Assembly (NCBI GenBank): GCA_024515975.1
Contig: JAMSKV010000002.1
Coordinates: 1 to 64,000, forward strand
Direction: 5' to 3'
Length of the DNA stretch: 64,000 bases
DNA from: Endosaccharibacter trunci
Lineage (GTDB): Bacteria; Pseudomonadota; Alphaproteobacteria; Acetobacterales; Acetobacteraceae
In this document: piece after piece, positions 49,075-58,445 of the stretch
How the letters are laid out: each line of letters opens with the position of its first letter
Numbering within the stretch: position 1 is the stretch's first letter
Notes under the pieces: generated by a model
Databases searched by the model: none
Seen by the model: only the letters and a program-made list of their open reading frames with translations
What the model was told of the DNA's origin: nothing
Made by a program: the position numbers and the translations under genes

Positions 49075-49406
49075 TATTCCTTGTCCGCCTCCTCGTCGTC
49101 GTCTTCGTCTTCGTCCTCGTCGGTCTCGATCAGGAACACCGCGAACTCGTCGCGATCCTCCTCGCTGATCTCGCCGTCGGCGGACGCTTCGGCGAAGCCC
49201 TGCTCGTAGTGCTGGGCTTCGGCCTCGGTGGCCTCGCGCACCGTCAGCCCGGCCTCGCCGTCCCAGACCGGCTCGCCGTCGCGCTCGAATTCCTGCAAGG
49301 CTTCGGTGACGTTGCCGGTCGCTGCTTCTTCCTGGGCCAGCGCGAGCGTTTCCTCGGGGAACACCAGGATCGGCTCCCCTTCAATCTCGATCACAAACAG
49401 GGGCAT
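49074..49406 (-). CDS. Small acidic protein of unknown function
   Basis: A 110-residue, highly acidic protein. The N-terminal part forms strands (MPLFVIEIEGEPILVFPEET); the C-terminus is an Asp/Glu run (DEDEDEDDDEE) that could bind cations or mimic nucleic acid. It is coupled to the downstream 80-residue gene by a 1-base overlap. No family is recognised. Confidence 0.7.
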   Translation of the reverse strand: MPLFVIEIEGEPILVFPEETLALAQEEAATGNVTEALQEFERDGEPVWDGEAGLTVREATEAEAQHYEQGFAEASADGEISEEDRDEFAVFLIETDEDEDEDDDEEADKE

Positions 49407-49518
49407 CGCTTACGGCCTTCCAGTCCCTCGCCGCTCGTGGAGAGCGGTTCTCGTGCGCCGTCCTTATCAGGGAACCGGAACCGGAAAAAGCAACAGATTC
49501 GGGAGGCGGCCCGCACGT

Positions 49519-51378
49519 TTACGCAAGAACCGCCGCGTCCGTGCCATGGCGCCGCTCCCCTTCCAGCAGACGCAGCATCGCCCGGGTGCCCTCGACGCGC
49601 CGATCCGCCGCCACGGTCCGGTGCGGCCCGTCGCTCTTCGCGCGTTCGTCCGGCCAGAAACCCAGCACGATCGGCGCGTCCCCGGCCGTCCGGCGCAGCA
49701 AGCGCACCGCTGCGCGCGCGGGTGCCAGCCGCGCGACGGTGCCGGCCGAACACAGGCACAGCACGGTGCCGGGCGGCACGTCCTCCGATCCGACCGCAGA
49801 CGCGCCGGCCATCACGCGCGCCGCGATCCCGTGGCGGGCGAGCACGATCGCCATCATGCGGGCGGCGATCCGGTCCAGAATGAAGGCGCCGGCGATGCAC
49901 AGCACCGGCACGCCGGTCTCGCGCCCGAGCGGCGGCGGCTCGACCTGCGCGTCCTGATGCTCTTCCAGCCCGTCCAGCACCTCGTCCAGGGCGGTCTCCA
50001 TCGACTGGAGCCGGGTTTCGGTCAGAACGCCGCGCTCTGCATCGAACGCCGCCAGGCGCAACGCCTCGATCGCCACCTCGTCGAACAGGGCGGCGAGACT
50101 GCGGTCGCGCAGAAGCGCCTCGCACTGGTTCTCGATCTCGTCCAGATCGCCGGCCAGAAGGCGCTGGTACAGGCTTTCCACCGGCGACAACGGCGGCTGG
50201 TCGCCAAGCAGCACGTCCAGGAAGCGCAGCGACTCCATATGCCGTCCCAGCACGACCAGGCACACGGTCAGCGGCGTGCTCAGGATCAGCCCGAGCGGGC
50301 CCCAGAGGAACGCCCAGAACGCGGCCGCCAGAATGACCGACAGGGGCGACAAGCCCGTGCTGTGGCCGATCAGGAGCGGCTCGGCGAACTGCCCCAGCAC
50401 CTGGTCCACCAGGACGAACAGCCCCAGCACCAGCGCGGCATGGCCCCAGCCCGGAAACGAGGCCGCGGCCAGCAGAATGGCGGGCGTCGCCGACATCGCC
50501 AGCCCCACATAGGGCACGTAGCGCAGCAGGGCGGCCAGAATGCCCCAGAGCACCGGACTTTGCACGCCAAGCGCGAACAGCCCGGCGGTGATCAGGACGC
50601 CGAACAGGGTGTTGATCGCCAGCTGGGTCAGGAAATAGCGGCTCAGTCGCGCCCCGGCATCGTCCAGAGCGAGGGTGGTGCGATGCAGATCGCGGGTGCC
50701 GAACAGACGGATCAAGCGATCGCGCAGATCCTCGCGCTGCAGCAGCACGAAGATCGTCGCCACGAACACCACCAGCGCCGTCACCGCCGGGTGCGCGAGA
50801 TGCACGACCAGTTCGCGCAGGATCGTCTCCGGCGTCGCCGGCGGCTGCACCACGCGCACCGGCTGTGCCGGCACGCCGCCGGGAACGGCGGCGGTCGCGT
50901 CCGGCCCGGCCAGCAACCGACCGAGTTGCGTTTGCACCGCATCCAGCCCGGCCAGGTGGCTGCCGCCGTTGAACAGCCGCCGCAGCCCTGCCAGCTTGCG
51001 CTCGATGGTGCCGTGATCGGCGGCCAGTTGCTGCGTCAGCCCCATCAACTGGCCACCGATCAGCCAGAACAGCGCCGCGACAAGCGTGAGAGCAAGCGCC
51101 ACGGACAGCAGCACGGACAGGACCCGTCCCAGCCGCGCACGCCGCAGCAGCACCACCAGCGGCTGCAGCAGGAACGACAGCAGAACCGCCAGAACCACGG
51201 GGATCAGGATCGACCGGCCAAGATACATCGCGGTGATCACCACTACCGCGACCTGCAGGCTCAGCAGCGCCTGCATCCCCGGCACGTCGCGCGGGATCAC
51301 CGAGCGGGTGCGACGGATGCCGCCATGTTGCGCGGGCCGGTCTTCGCCGGAGAGACCGGGGGAGGCGAGAACGCGCAT
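49519..51378 (-). CDS. AI-2E family transporter with extra C-terminal domain
   Basis: A 619-residue protein. Residues ~35-380 are an AI-2E/UPF0118 transporter with eight helices (SPVLWGILAALLRYVPYVGL family motif). Residues ~390-619 are cytosolic: a helical part (SLYQRLLAGDLDEIENQCEALL), then a Rossmann-like part (GVPVLCIAGAFILDRIAARM; APIVLGFWPDERAK). This recalls the helical-plus-B12-binding-like layout of regulatory modules, although the cobalamin histidine motif is not seen. It differs from the 400-residue paralogue at 37441 and starts divergently from the AIM24 gene. Confidence 0.85.
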   Translation of the reverse strand: MRVLASPGLSGEDRPAQHGGIRRTRSVIPRDVPGMQALLSLQVAVVVITAMYLGRSILIPVVLAVLLSFLLQPLVVLLRRARLGRVLSVLLSVALALTLVAALFWLIGGQLMGLTQQLAADHGTIERKLAGLRRLFNGGSHLAGLDAVQTQLGRLLAGPDATAAVPGGVPAQPVRVVQPPATPETILRELVVHLAHPAVTALVVFVATIFVLLQREDLRDRLIRLFGTRDLHRTTLALDDAGARLSRYFLTQLAINTLFGVLITAGLFALGVQSPVLWGILAALLRYVPYVGLAMSATPAILLAAASFPGWGHAALVLGLFVLVDQVLGQFAEPLLIGHSTGLSPLSVILAAAFWAFLWGPLGLILSTPLTVCLVVLGRHMESLRFLDVLLGDQPPLSPVESLYQRLLAGDLDEIENQCEALLRDRSLAALFDEVAIEALRLAAFDAERGVLTETRLQSMETALDEVLDGLEEHQDAQVEPPPLGRETGVPVLCIAGAFILDRIAARMMAIVLARHGIAARVMAGASAVGSEDVPPGTVLCLCSAGTVARLAPARAAVRLLRRTAGDAPIVLGFWPDERAKSDGPHRTVAADRRVEGTRAMLRLLEGERRHGTDAAVLA

Positions 51379-51513
51379 GACGCAGCCACTCCGAGGCAAG
51401 AAACGGCGGCCTTCCTCCGTCTTGTCCGAGTTGAACAACGCCGCAACGATCCGGTTGCGCGACCGCCTCGCTTCCGAGCAGGATCGGCCGCCACCGTCAC
51501 GAGCCGGACCGTC

Positions 51514-52275
51514 ATGCAGCACAGGATCGAAGGCCATTCCCTGCCGGTTCTCACCGTCTTCCTCGATCCGAATGAATCCGTGGTGGCGGAAACCGGCGAA
51601 CTGTCCTGGAAGAGCACCAACGTGTCGCTCTCCACCACGCTCGGCGGCGGCCAGAATGCGGGTTTCCTGGGCGCGGTGAAGCGCTCGGTCGCTGGCGGCG
51701 GCTTGTTCATGACGGAGTACACCGCCGAGGGCGGCCCCGGCTATGTCGCCTTCGCCGCCAAGGTGCCCGGCGCCATCGTCGAACACGTCATCACGCCGGG
51801 ACGCTCGGTGATGGTGCACAGGCACGGCTTCCTGTGCGGCCAGCAGGGGATCTCGGTCGGGCTCGGTTTCCAGCGCTCGCTCGGCGCCGGCATCTTCGGC
51901 GGCGACGGTTTTCGGCTGCAGCAGGTCTCCGGGCAGGGGAGCTTCTTCGCGCTGCTCGGCGGCCATGTGGTCAGCAACGTGCTGGCGCCCGGCGAGCAGA
52001 TCGACGTGCATCCGGGCCATGTCGGCATGTTCGAGGACAGCGTGGATTTCGGCATCTCCATGCTGCCCGGCATCCGCAACAAGCTGTTCGGCGGCGACGG
52101 CTTCTTTGTCGCGCGTCTCACGGGCCCAGGCCGGGTCTGGCTGCAAACCCTCACCGTGCCCGGCCTCGCGCATGCGCTGGCGCCCTATCTTGGCGCGGAA
52201 ACCACCACCGCGACCGCCGAGGGCGGCCTGCTCGGCGCCGCCGCGGCCGGGATCTTCCGCAAGATCATGCAGTAG
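51514..52275 (+). CDS. AIM24/TIGR00266 family protein
   Basis: A 253-residue all-beta protein of the AIM24 family with glycine-rich turns (GGDGFRLQQVSGQGSFFALLGG; IRNKLFGGDGFFVARLTGPG). The family is related to mitochondrial AIM24 and tellurite/TRAP-like shells; its biochemical role is unknown. It is 136 bp from the divergent AI-2E gene and ends ~200 bp before a chemotaxis receptor gene. Confidence 0.85.
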   Translation: MQHRIEGHSLPVLTVFLDPNESVVAETGELSWKSTNVSLSTTLGGGQNAGFLGAVKRSVAGGGLFMTEYTAEGGPGYVAFAAKVPGAIVEHVITPGRSVMVHRHGFLCGQQGISVGLGFQRSLGAGIFGGDGFRLQQVSGQGSFFALLGGHVVSNVLAPGEQIDVHPGHVGMFEDSVDFGISMLPGIRNKLFGGDGFFVARLTGPGRVWLQTLTVPGLAHALAPYLGAETTTATAEGGLLGAAAAGIFRKIMQ

Positions 52276-52391
52276 GAATCGTCTGGCGTTTTCGCGGGGC
52301 GGCATCGTTGCGCTCCGGTGCTGATCGCCTTGCCATGACGGCGGGCACGCCTGACGTTCCGGCATGCGCAGCCAGGCTCAGAATAAAATCT

Positions 52392-52403
52392 ACGATATCG
52401 TAA
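52392..52403. promoter_or_regulatory. Perfect 12-bp palindrome upstream of chemotaxis receptor gene
   Basis: TACGATATCGTA lies in an AT-rich patch 70 bp upstream of the receptor start and is followed by TTTCGTAATG. It could be an operator, but no regulator is known and the surrounding AT content makes chance possible. Confidence 0.35.
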
Positions 52404-52472
52404 AGGTTTCGTAATGTTTATGTCTTGCTAACTATTGCGGTCGATCTTGTGGCGTGCAGAACGGAGTGTCTC

Positions 52473-54203
52473 ATGTCACGAAACTCGAACAGAATCGCTT
52501 TGTCCAACAATTCTTCGTCATCACTAAGTTTTGGTAGCAAACTCGCTGCAGGTTTTGCGGTGCTGACCATTCTGACCGCCCTGCTGGGCGGCCTGGCGCT
52601 CGACCGCATGGGCGCGATGAACCGCAGCATGAGCACTATTCGAGACAACTATCTCCCAAGTTCCATTGGTGCGTCGCAGATCGCCATCGCCCTCGGGGAG
52701 GTGCGGCGCTGGCAGGGGAGTCTCATTCTGGCGGGCGGTAGTGGCACCGCGCGAGGCCAGGCGATTGTGTCGCAGCTTTCGGCCGCCGAGGCAGCGGTGG
52801 ACAAGGCGCGATCGGCATACACTCCACTGATCGACTCCGGCGAGGAGCAGAACGGTTACGATACGGTGTTCGATCCTGCCTGGAGGGCTTTGCGGACCGA
52901 AACTGACCAGATTCTGGGGATGTCAAACGCATCCCAGCACGATGAGGCTGTGACCCTCTACGAGGGGAAATCACGCGACACGTATCAAGCGCTTCAGGAT
53001 TTCCTGAGTTGGGATATCGGCCACAACAGGAAGGGCGGTCAGTCAGCAGGCGAGGCCAGCCGTCAAGTCTATACCATGACATGGTGGATGTTGGTGGGCG
53101 GTCTTCTTGTTGCGGTAGCTCTGGCGTGCGCCGTCGGGTTTGGTCTCATTCGCCACATTTCGCGACCGGTCGTCGCCATGACCGGGGCGATGCGGCGTCT
53201 CGCCGATCACGACACGTCCGTTCCCATTCCCTGCGATGGCCGCGGCGATGAGATCGGCGCGATGGCCGCGGCGGTTCGGGTCTTCAAGGACAACATGATT
53301 CGGGCCGACCAGCTGGCCGAGGCAGAGCTGGCCGAGCGCCATGCCAAGGAGCAGCGAGCTCGCAAGCTGAGCGATCTGGTCTCGGACTTCGAGGGCAAGA
53401 TCGGGCAGATGGTCGGGATTCTGGCTTCGGCCTCCACCGAGCTGGAAGCGACGGCGACCGAGATGTCGGCCACGGTCGAGCGGACCGGACAGCAATCGGG
53501 GCTGGTGGCCGCAGCCGCGCGCGAGGCCGATCAGGGTGTGCAGAATGCCGCTGCGGCGTCTGAGGAGCTGGCCGCCTCCATTCGGGAGATCACGGGCCAG
53601 GTTGCGTCCGGCGCCGAGCAGGCCGGAAAGGTCGCCGACGACGCCAAGCGCACGGATGTGGTTGTGACGCAGCTTGCAGAGGCTTCGGCGCGGGTAGGGC
53701 AGATCGTCGAGCTGATCTCCTCCATTGCGGCTCAGACCAACCTGCTGGCCCTGAACGCCACCATCGAGGCGGCGCGCGCCGGAGAAGCCGGCAAGGGGTT
53801 CGCCGTCGTGGCATCGGAGGTCAAGAGCCTGGCGCAGCAGACGGCCGAGGCGACGAATGGGGTCGGAGAACAGGTCGCGCAAATCCGGAATGCCACCCAG
53901 GCGGCGGTTGCGGTGCTGGCGGACATCACCTCGGGGATCAGCGATATCAGCAGGAGTTCCGTCATCGTGGCCGCCGCGGTGGAACAACAGGGCGCCGCCA
54001 CCGGGGAGATCGCGCGCAGCGTCCAGCAAACCGCCGGCAGCACGCGCACCGTGACCGAGAATATCGTCGCTGTCAGCCAGGCCGTGCAGGGCAACGGTGC
54101 TGCCGCCACTCAGGTGATGGCCTCGGCCGGTGAATTGTCGCAGCAGGCGGAAATGCTGAATCGCGAGGTCTCGCAGTTTCTGCGCCTGGTGAAAGCGGCC
54201 TAG
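52473..54203 (+). CDS. Methyl-accepting chemotaxis protein
   Basis: A 576-residue transmembrane receptor. A first helix (~24-44), a four-helix-bundle sensor region and a second helix (~203-228) are followed by HAMP and a long cytoplasmic signalling coil with the hairpin tip [24 protein letters not shown] lies 8 bases before ATG 52473. The TAG stop lies inside the 105-bp repeat that follows. No che genes are nearby, so it feeds a pathway encoded elsewhere. Confidence 0.93.
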   Translation: MSRNSNRIALSNNSSSSLSFGSKLAAGFAVLTILTALLGGLALDRMGAMNRSMSTIRDNYLPSSIGASQIAIALGEVRRWQGSLILAGGSGTARGQAIVSQLSAAEAAVDKARSAYTPLIDSGEEQNGYDTVFDPAWRALRTETDQILGMSNASQHDEAVTLYEGKSRDTYQALQDFLSWDIGHNRKGGQSAGEASRQVYTMTWWMLVGGLLVAVALACAVGFGLIRHISRPVVAMTGAMRRLADHDTSVPIPCDGRGDEIGAMAAAVRVFKDNMIRADQLAEAELAERHAKEQRARKLSDLVSDFEGKIGQMVGILASASTELEATATEMSATVERTGQQSGLVAAAAREADQGVQNAAAASEELAASIREITGQVASGAEQAGKVADDAKRTDVVVTQLAEASARVGQIVELISSIAAQTNLLALNATIEAARAGEAGKGFAVVASEVKSLAQQTAEATNGVGEQVAQIRNATQAAVAVLADITSGISDISRSSVIVAAAVEQQGAATGEIARSVQQTAGSTRTVTENIVAVSQAVQGNGAAATQVMASAGELSQQAEMLNREVSQFLRLVKAA

Positions 54204-54304
54204 AGCGGCGTCCGATCCAGGCGGATCGTTCGCTCTCTCTCGTTGTTTGGACGAGCGTCTTCGTCCGACCAAACGCTTCCGTTCGGTCGGATGACGCTCC
54301 AGGC
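54200..54304 (-). repeat. 105-bp structured interspersed repeat, copy 2 (opposite orientation)
   Basis: The reverse complement of this stretch aligns with 12269-12374 throughout. It opens with the receptor gene's stop codon (CTAGAGC). The main hairpin here is AGCGTC/GACGCT plus TCCGACC/GGTCGGA, with a smaller GATCC/GGATC hairpin. The rest of the gap to 54507 shows no gene. Confidence 0.75.
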
Positions 54305-54507
54305 GCCAGCTGACGAGGGTGCATCGTCGAGCCGATGGATTGGCGGGGAGCTGCCGGTTTCTCTCCGGGGCTCTGACCGCCATCGGTCCGTCGAATCTTC
54401 GTCAGCACCGGGGGCCAGCCTTCCATGGCCCCCGGTGATGCGCCGGAAGCCGGATCGGCTATGCTGCGGACGCCTCCATCTTCGCCAGCCGAGTTTGCCC
54501 CGTCCGC

Positions 54508-55479
54508 ATGCATCCCCCCGATCTCGCCATCCGTCCGCGCACCGATCTCCGCCTGGGCCTGCTCTGCGGCATCGGCGCCGGCGCGCTCTGGGGATTCGTG
54601 TTCCTGGCGCCCCGGCTGACACCCGATTTCACCTCGCTGCAACTCGCGGTCGGTCGTTACGCCGCCTACGGACTTCTCTCCGCCCTGCTGCTCGGACGCC
54701 GCATCCCCATCCTGCTGCGTACCCTGCAGAGGCGGCTCCTGCTTCAGCTTTCCGTACTCGGCCTGCTCGGCAACACGCTGTATTACGCACTGCTCTCGCT
54801 CGGCGTGCGCGGCGCGGGCGTGTCCACCACCGCCCTGGTGATTGGCTTCCTGCCCGTTCTGGTCTCCATGTCCGGACGCAACGATCACGGCGCGGCAGGG
54901 CTCGGGCGCATGGTTCCGTCCTTGATGTTCTGCGTCGCGGGCGCGTTCTGCGTTGGCGCAGGCGTGTTCGGTGCCCAAACCGGCAACGCCGGCGGAGGAC
55001 TGCTCGGTCTGCTCGCGGCAATCGGCGCGCTTCTGTCCTGGACCGCGTTCGCGATCGGCAACGCCCGCGCCCTGCGCCGCTTGCCCGGCCTGTCGGCGCA
55101 GGACTGGAACCTCCTCACCGGCCTGTTCACCGGGGCGCAGGCGTTGCTGCTCCTGCCGTTCGCCTTCCGTCCAGAGGCGCTGCCGCGCACTGCCGGGCTT
55201 CCCGGCTGGGCCGGTTTCGCCGCTCTGTCCGCCTTCGTCGCCGTGTCGGCCTCCATCGGCGGCAATGCCTTGTGGAACAGGATGAGCCGGCTACTGCCCA
55301 TGACCATGGCCGGGCAGATGATCCTGTTCGAGACCGTGTTCGCGCTGATCTATGGCTGCCTGTGGGACATGCGCTGGCCGCATCCAACCGAGATCGGCGC
55401 GCTGGTCTGCATCGTCTGCGGGGTGCTGCTGGCGATCAATGCGCACAGATCGGCTCGTCCGGCTCCGGTCGACGCGTGA
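54508..55479 (+). CDS. EamA/DMT-family transporter
   Basis: A 323-residue drug/metabolite transporter with ten predicted helices formed by two EamA repeats (GLLCGIGAGALWGFVFLAPR at the start; GQMILFETVFALIYGCLWDM in repeat 2). It exports a small metabolite or amino acid that cannot be specified. The stop overlaps the GTG of the next gene by 3 bases. Confidence 0.9.
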   Translation: MHPPDLAIRPRTDLRLGLLCGIGAGALWGFVFLAPRLTPDFTSLQLAVGRYAAYGLLSALLLGRRIPILLRTLQRRLLLQLSVLGLLGNTLYYALLSLGVRGAGVSTTALVIGFLPVLVSMSGRNDHGAAGLGRMVPSLMFCVAGAFCVGAGVFGAQTGNAGGGLLGLLAAIGALLSWTAFAIGNARALRRLPGLSAQDWNLLTGLFTGAQALLLLPFAFRPEALPRTAGLPGWAGFAALSAFVAVSASIGGNALWNRMSRLLPMTMAGQMILFETVFALIYGCLWDMRWPHPTEIGALVCIVCGVLLAINAHRSARPAPVDA

Positions 55480-56120
55480 AGCGTCGCGCCGCTGCCGCCG
55501 TGCTGCTGTTTCCGTTCGCCGCCGGCTGCGCGCGAACGACCCTGCCGCATTGCGATCCCGCGGCGGACGGGGCGGCCAATCTGTTCGTGATCGATCATGG
55601 CTGGCACACCGATCTCGCCATCTCCGCCGACGCGCTGAGCGGCCCGCTCGCCTCGTTCCGCTCTGTGTTTCCCGGGATGCGCGTGCTTCAGGTCGGCTTC
55701 GGCCGGCGCACCTTCATGACCGCCCCGGTGACGGGTCTTTCGGATCTGCTGATCGGCCCTTTTCCCGGCGACGGGACGCTCCTGGTCGCGGGGCTCACCG
55801 CCCCGCCGGATCGCGCCTACGCGGACGGGCGCATGGCGCGGTTCCATGTCGATCCGGCCGACGCGCGCCGGCTCTCGGATTTCGTCTGGAACGGCTTCCG
55901 TCTCGATGCCGGAGGTCGCCCGGTCCGGATCGCCGACGGCTTCTTTCCCGGCAGCCAATTCTATGCCACCCGAATCGGCTATTCCGGCCTCTACACCTGC
56001 AACAGCTGGAGCGAGGACGCCCTGCACCAGGCCGGCCTCGCTCCCGCCGCCGGGCTGACGATCCTGTCGTCGCAGGTGATGGCGCATGTCCGCCCGCTCT
56101 GCGAGATCGGGCCGCACTGA
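55476..56120 (+). CDS. TIGR02117/DUF2459 family exported protein
   Basis: A 214-residue protein beginning with GTG at 55476, overlapping the transporter stop (GTGA). The N-terminus is a lipoprotein-like signal (AVLLFPFAAGCARTTLP) with a lipobox Cys at ~18. The DUF2459 signature is clear (VIDHGWHTDLAI; VGFGRRTFM; YTCNSWSEDAL). Members occur near storage-polymer or envelope genes; the function is unknown. Confidence 0.85.
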   Translation: MKRRAAAAVLLFPFAAGCARTTLPHCDPAADGAANLFVIDHGWHTDLAISADALSGPLASFRSVFPGMRVLQVGFGRRTFMTAPVTGLSDLLIGPFPGDGTLLVAGLTAPPDRAYADGRMARFHVDPADARRLSDFVWNGFRLDAGGRPVRIADGFFPGSQFYATRIGYSGLYTCNSWSEDALHQAGLAPAAGLTILSSQVMAHVRPLCEIGPH

Positions 56121-56270
56121 GCGGGCGATTGCCGGATCGCCGCTTTTCATTCTAGCTTTGATCCGCGCCTGGGAGTTTTCGACATGGTCCAGCATTGCCG
56201 CTGAAGCGGCCGATCACGTCGCCGCGGATTGTTCATCCGCCGATTGGGACTCTCTCCTGCCCAGGACATC

Positions 56271-57053
56271 ATGCGAAGACTGCAAGACAAGATCTGCGTC
56301 GTGACCGGCGCGGCACGCGGCATCGGCCGCGCCATCGCCGCCCGCTTCCAGGCCGAAGGCGCCATCGTCATCGCGACCGATCTGCACGAGCCGGCCGGCC
56401 GGCGCGCCGCGGCCGAGATCGGTTGCCGTTTCCACCCTCTCGACGTGCGACGGGAAGAGGGCTGGTCCAGCCTCATGGAGATCGCGCCCGAGATCGACGT
56501 CATGGTCAACAATGCCGGCGTCACCGGCTTCGAAACCGGTCCGGTGCGGCACGATCCCGAACATGCCAGCCTCGCCGACTGGCGCGCCGTGCATGCGGTG
56601 AATCTGGACGGCATGTTTCTCGGCTGCCGCTACGCCATCGGCGCGATGAAGCGGAAAGGTGCCGGATCCATCGTCAACATCTCGTCCCGCTCCGGACTGG
56701 TCGGCGTCCCCGCCGCCGCGGCCTACGCCTCCTCCAAGGCTGCGATCAGAAACCACAGCAAGAGCGTCGCCCTGTATTGCGCGCAGAACGGCTGGAGCAT
56801 CCGCAGCAACACCATCCATCCCGGCGCCATCCTCACGCCGATCTGGGAACCGATGCTGGGGCAGGGGGTCGATCGCGACGCGCGGATGCGGGCGCTGGTC
56901 GCGGACACGCCGCTGAAGCGCTTCGGTCTGCCGGAGGAGGTCGCGGCGGTCGCGGCGATGCTGGCCTCCGACGAGGCGGCCTATATCACCGGGAGCGAAC
57001 TGACCATCGACGGCGGCCTTCTGGCCGGTTCCGCCGCCGCACCGGGCGGCTGA
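56271..57053 (+). CDS. SDR-family oxidoreductase
   Basis: A 260-residue classical short-chain dehydrogenase. NAD(P) binding is TGAARGIGRAIAARF, with NNAGV, a catalytic serine in VNISSRSG, and YASSK supplying Tyr and Lys. The Asp in ATDLHEP suggests NAD preference. ATG 56271 follows AGGA. The substrate is unknown. Confidence 0.9.
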   Translation: MRRLQDKICVVTGAARGIGRAIAARFQAEGAIVIATDLHEPAGRRAAAEIGCRFHPLDVRREEGWSSLMEIAPEIDVMVNNAGVTGFETGPVRHDPEHASLADWRAVHAVNLDGMFLGCRYAIGAMKRKGAGSIVNISSRSGLVGVPAAAAYASSKAAIRNHSKSVALYCAQNGWSIRSNTIHPGAILTPIWEPMLGQGVDRDARMRALVADTPLKRFGLPEEVAAVAAMLASDEAAYITGSELTIDGGLLAGSAAAPGG

Positions 57054-57078
57054 CGCGCCGGGCAGGGCTGCCGCGGTC

Positions 57079-58263
57079 CTACGCCTTCCGCCCGATCCCG
57101 GCCACGATCCCCGCCAGCAGCGGCACCGTGCACAGCAGCGCCGCCAGCACCGCGAATGCCCCCGGCAGGCCGATCGCATGGGCGATCCCGCCCACGGCCG
57201 CCGGGCCGGCCAGGACCCCCGCATACCCCACCGAGGTCACGGCACTCACCGCCAGCGGCACCGGCATCGCCCGCTGCGCGCCCGCGCGCCTGAACAGCAC
57301 GGGCACCATGTTCGCAGCGCCCAGACCGATCAGAACGAAGCCCGCCAAGGCCGGCACCGGCCAGGGCGACGACAGCAGCAACCCGAACCCGGCCAGCGAC
57401 ACGCATCCGCCCCGGCGCAGCAAGGCACGGTCGCCCCACAATGCCGCCAGGCGGTCGCCGGACAGGCGCCCCGCCGTCATCGCCATCGCGAACAAGCCGT
57501 AGCCCACCCCGCCGAACCGCTCCGGCACCAGCCGCGCCCCCGTCAGGAGAAGCGCGCCCCAATCCAGCATCGCCCCTTCGACCAGGAAGGTCACCGCGGC
57601 CAGAAACGCCAGCAGCCACACCACGCCGCGCGGCATCACCAGAAGCGGCCCCGGCTCCGCACCCGCTTCCCCGCCCGGCCCCCGCAGCAGCCGCGCCGAC
57701 GCCACCGCCATCGCGATCAGCATCGGTATCGAACACAGCGCGGCGCAGACCGAGGGCGACAAAGGCACCGCCAGCAGCACCGTCATCACGCCCGCCCCCA
57801 GGAACCCGCCGATGCTGAACAGTGCATGGAAGCCGGACATCATCGGCCGGCCGCTCAGTCGCTCCACCTCCACCGCATGCACGTTCATCGACGCATCGAG
57901 AGCGCCCAGCGCGGCGCCGAACACGAACAAGGCTGCGGCCATCGCGGCAGGGGTGGCGGCGAACGACAGAACCGGCAGCACCAGCGCCATGCCGGTCCCG
58001 CCGGCCAGGATCGCCGGGCGCGCGCCGAAGCGCGTGCAGACCGCTCCGATCCCCAGCATCGATACCACCGAGCCGATGCCCAGGCAGAGCAGCAACAGCC
58101 CCAGAGCCGCGTCGTCCACGCCCAGGCGCTGCCGCGCGAACGGCACCAGCGGCGCCCAGCAGGCCAGGCCGAACCCGGCGACAAGGAACACCAGACGCGT
58201 CGCCAGCCCCGCGCGGGTTGCCGCCCCGGCCTGCGACGCGTCGGCGCCGGCCGGACCGCCCAT
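57079..58263 (-). CDS. MFS transporter of the YbjJ-like type
   Basis: A 394-residue, 12-helix MFS protein (GFGLACWAPLVPFARQRLGV; DASMNVHAVEVERLSGRPMM, a motif of the YbjJ/FucP-like subgroup). The substrate is unknown. The start at 58263 is 5 bp after the stop of the small lipoprotein gene, so the two form an operon. Confidence 0.88.
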   Translation of the reverse strand: MGGPAGADASQAGAATRAGLATRLVFLVAGFGLACWAPLVPFARQRLGVDDAALGLLLLCLGIGSVVSMLGIGAVCTRFGARPAILAGGTGMALVLPVLSFAATPAAMAAALFVFGAALGALDASMNVHAVEVERLSGRPMMSGFHALFSIGGFLGAGVMTVLLAVPLSPSVCAALCSIPMLIAMAVASARLLRGPGGEAGAEPGPLLVMPRGVVWLLAFLAAVTFLVEGAMLDWGALLLTGARLVPERFGGVGYGLFAMAMTAGRLSGDRLAALWGDRALLRRGGCVSLAGFGLLLSSPWPVPALAGFVLIGLGAANMVPVLFRRAGAQRAMPVPLAVSAVTSVGYAGVLAGPAAVGGIAHAIGLPGAFAVLAALLCTVPLLAGIVAGIGRKA

Positions 58264-58268
58264 GCGCG

Positions 58269-58439
58269 TCAGCCGGGCGGCCGGGTCGTGGTCTGCACCG
58301 GCACGGTCTCGCCGCTCGGCATCACCACATAGGTCTTGCCCGGCGACGACCCGCCGCCGCTGCCGAACGACGACGAACACCCGCCGAGCGAGAGGGCCGC
58401 GACCAGACCGGCCGTGCAGGCGAAAACAGGAAAACGCAT
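58269..58439 (-). CDS. Small lipoprotein, 56 residues
   Basis: A short gene outside usual size limits. It encodes MRFPVFACTAGLVAALSLGG followed by Cys21, the acylation site of an LGGC lipobox. A Ser/Gly linker and a compact tail (KTYVVMPSGETVPVQ) follow. Its start is 6 bp after the stop of the retropepsin-like gene and its stop is 5 bp before the MFS start. It looks like a real member of this operon; the function is unknown. Confidence 0.75.
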   Translation of the reverse strand: MRFPVFACTAGLVAALSLGGCSSSFGSGGGSSPGKTYVVMPSGETVPVQTTTRPPG

Positions 58440-58445
58440 CAGGAA

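Noticed and set aside
49228-52275. 1015-residue plus-strand open frame
   Set aside because: Only its last 253 residues (AIM24) are real; the rest is antisense to the AI-2E gene.
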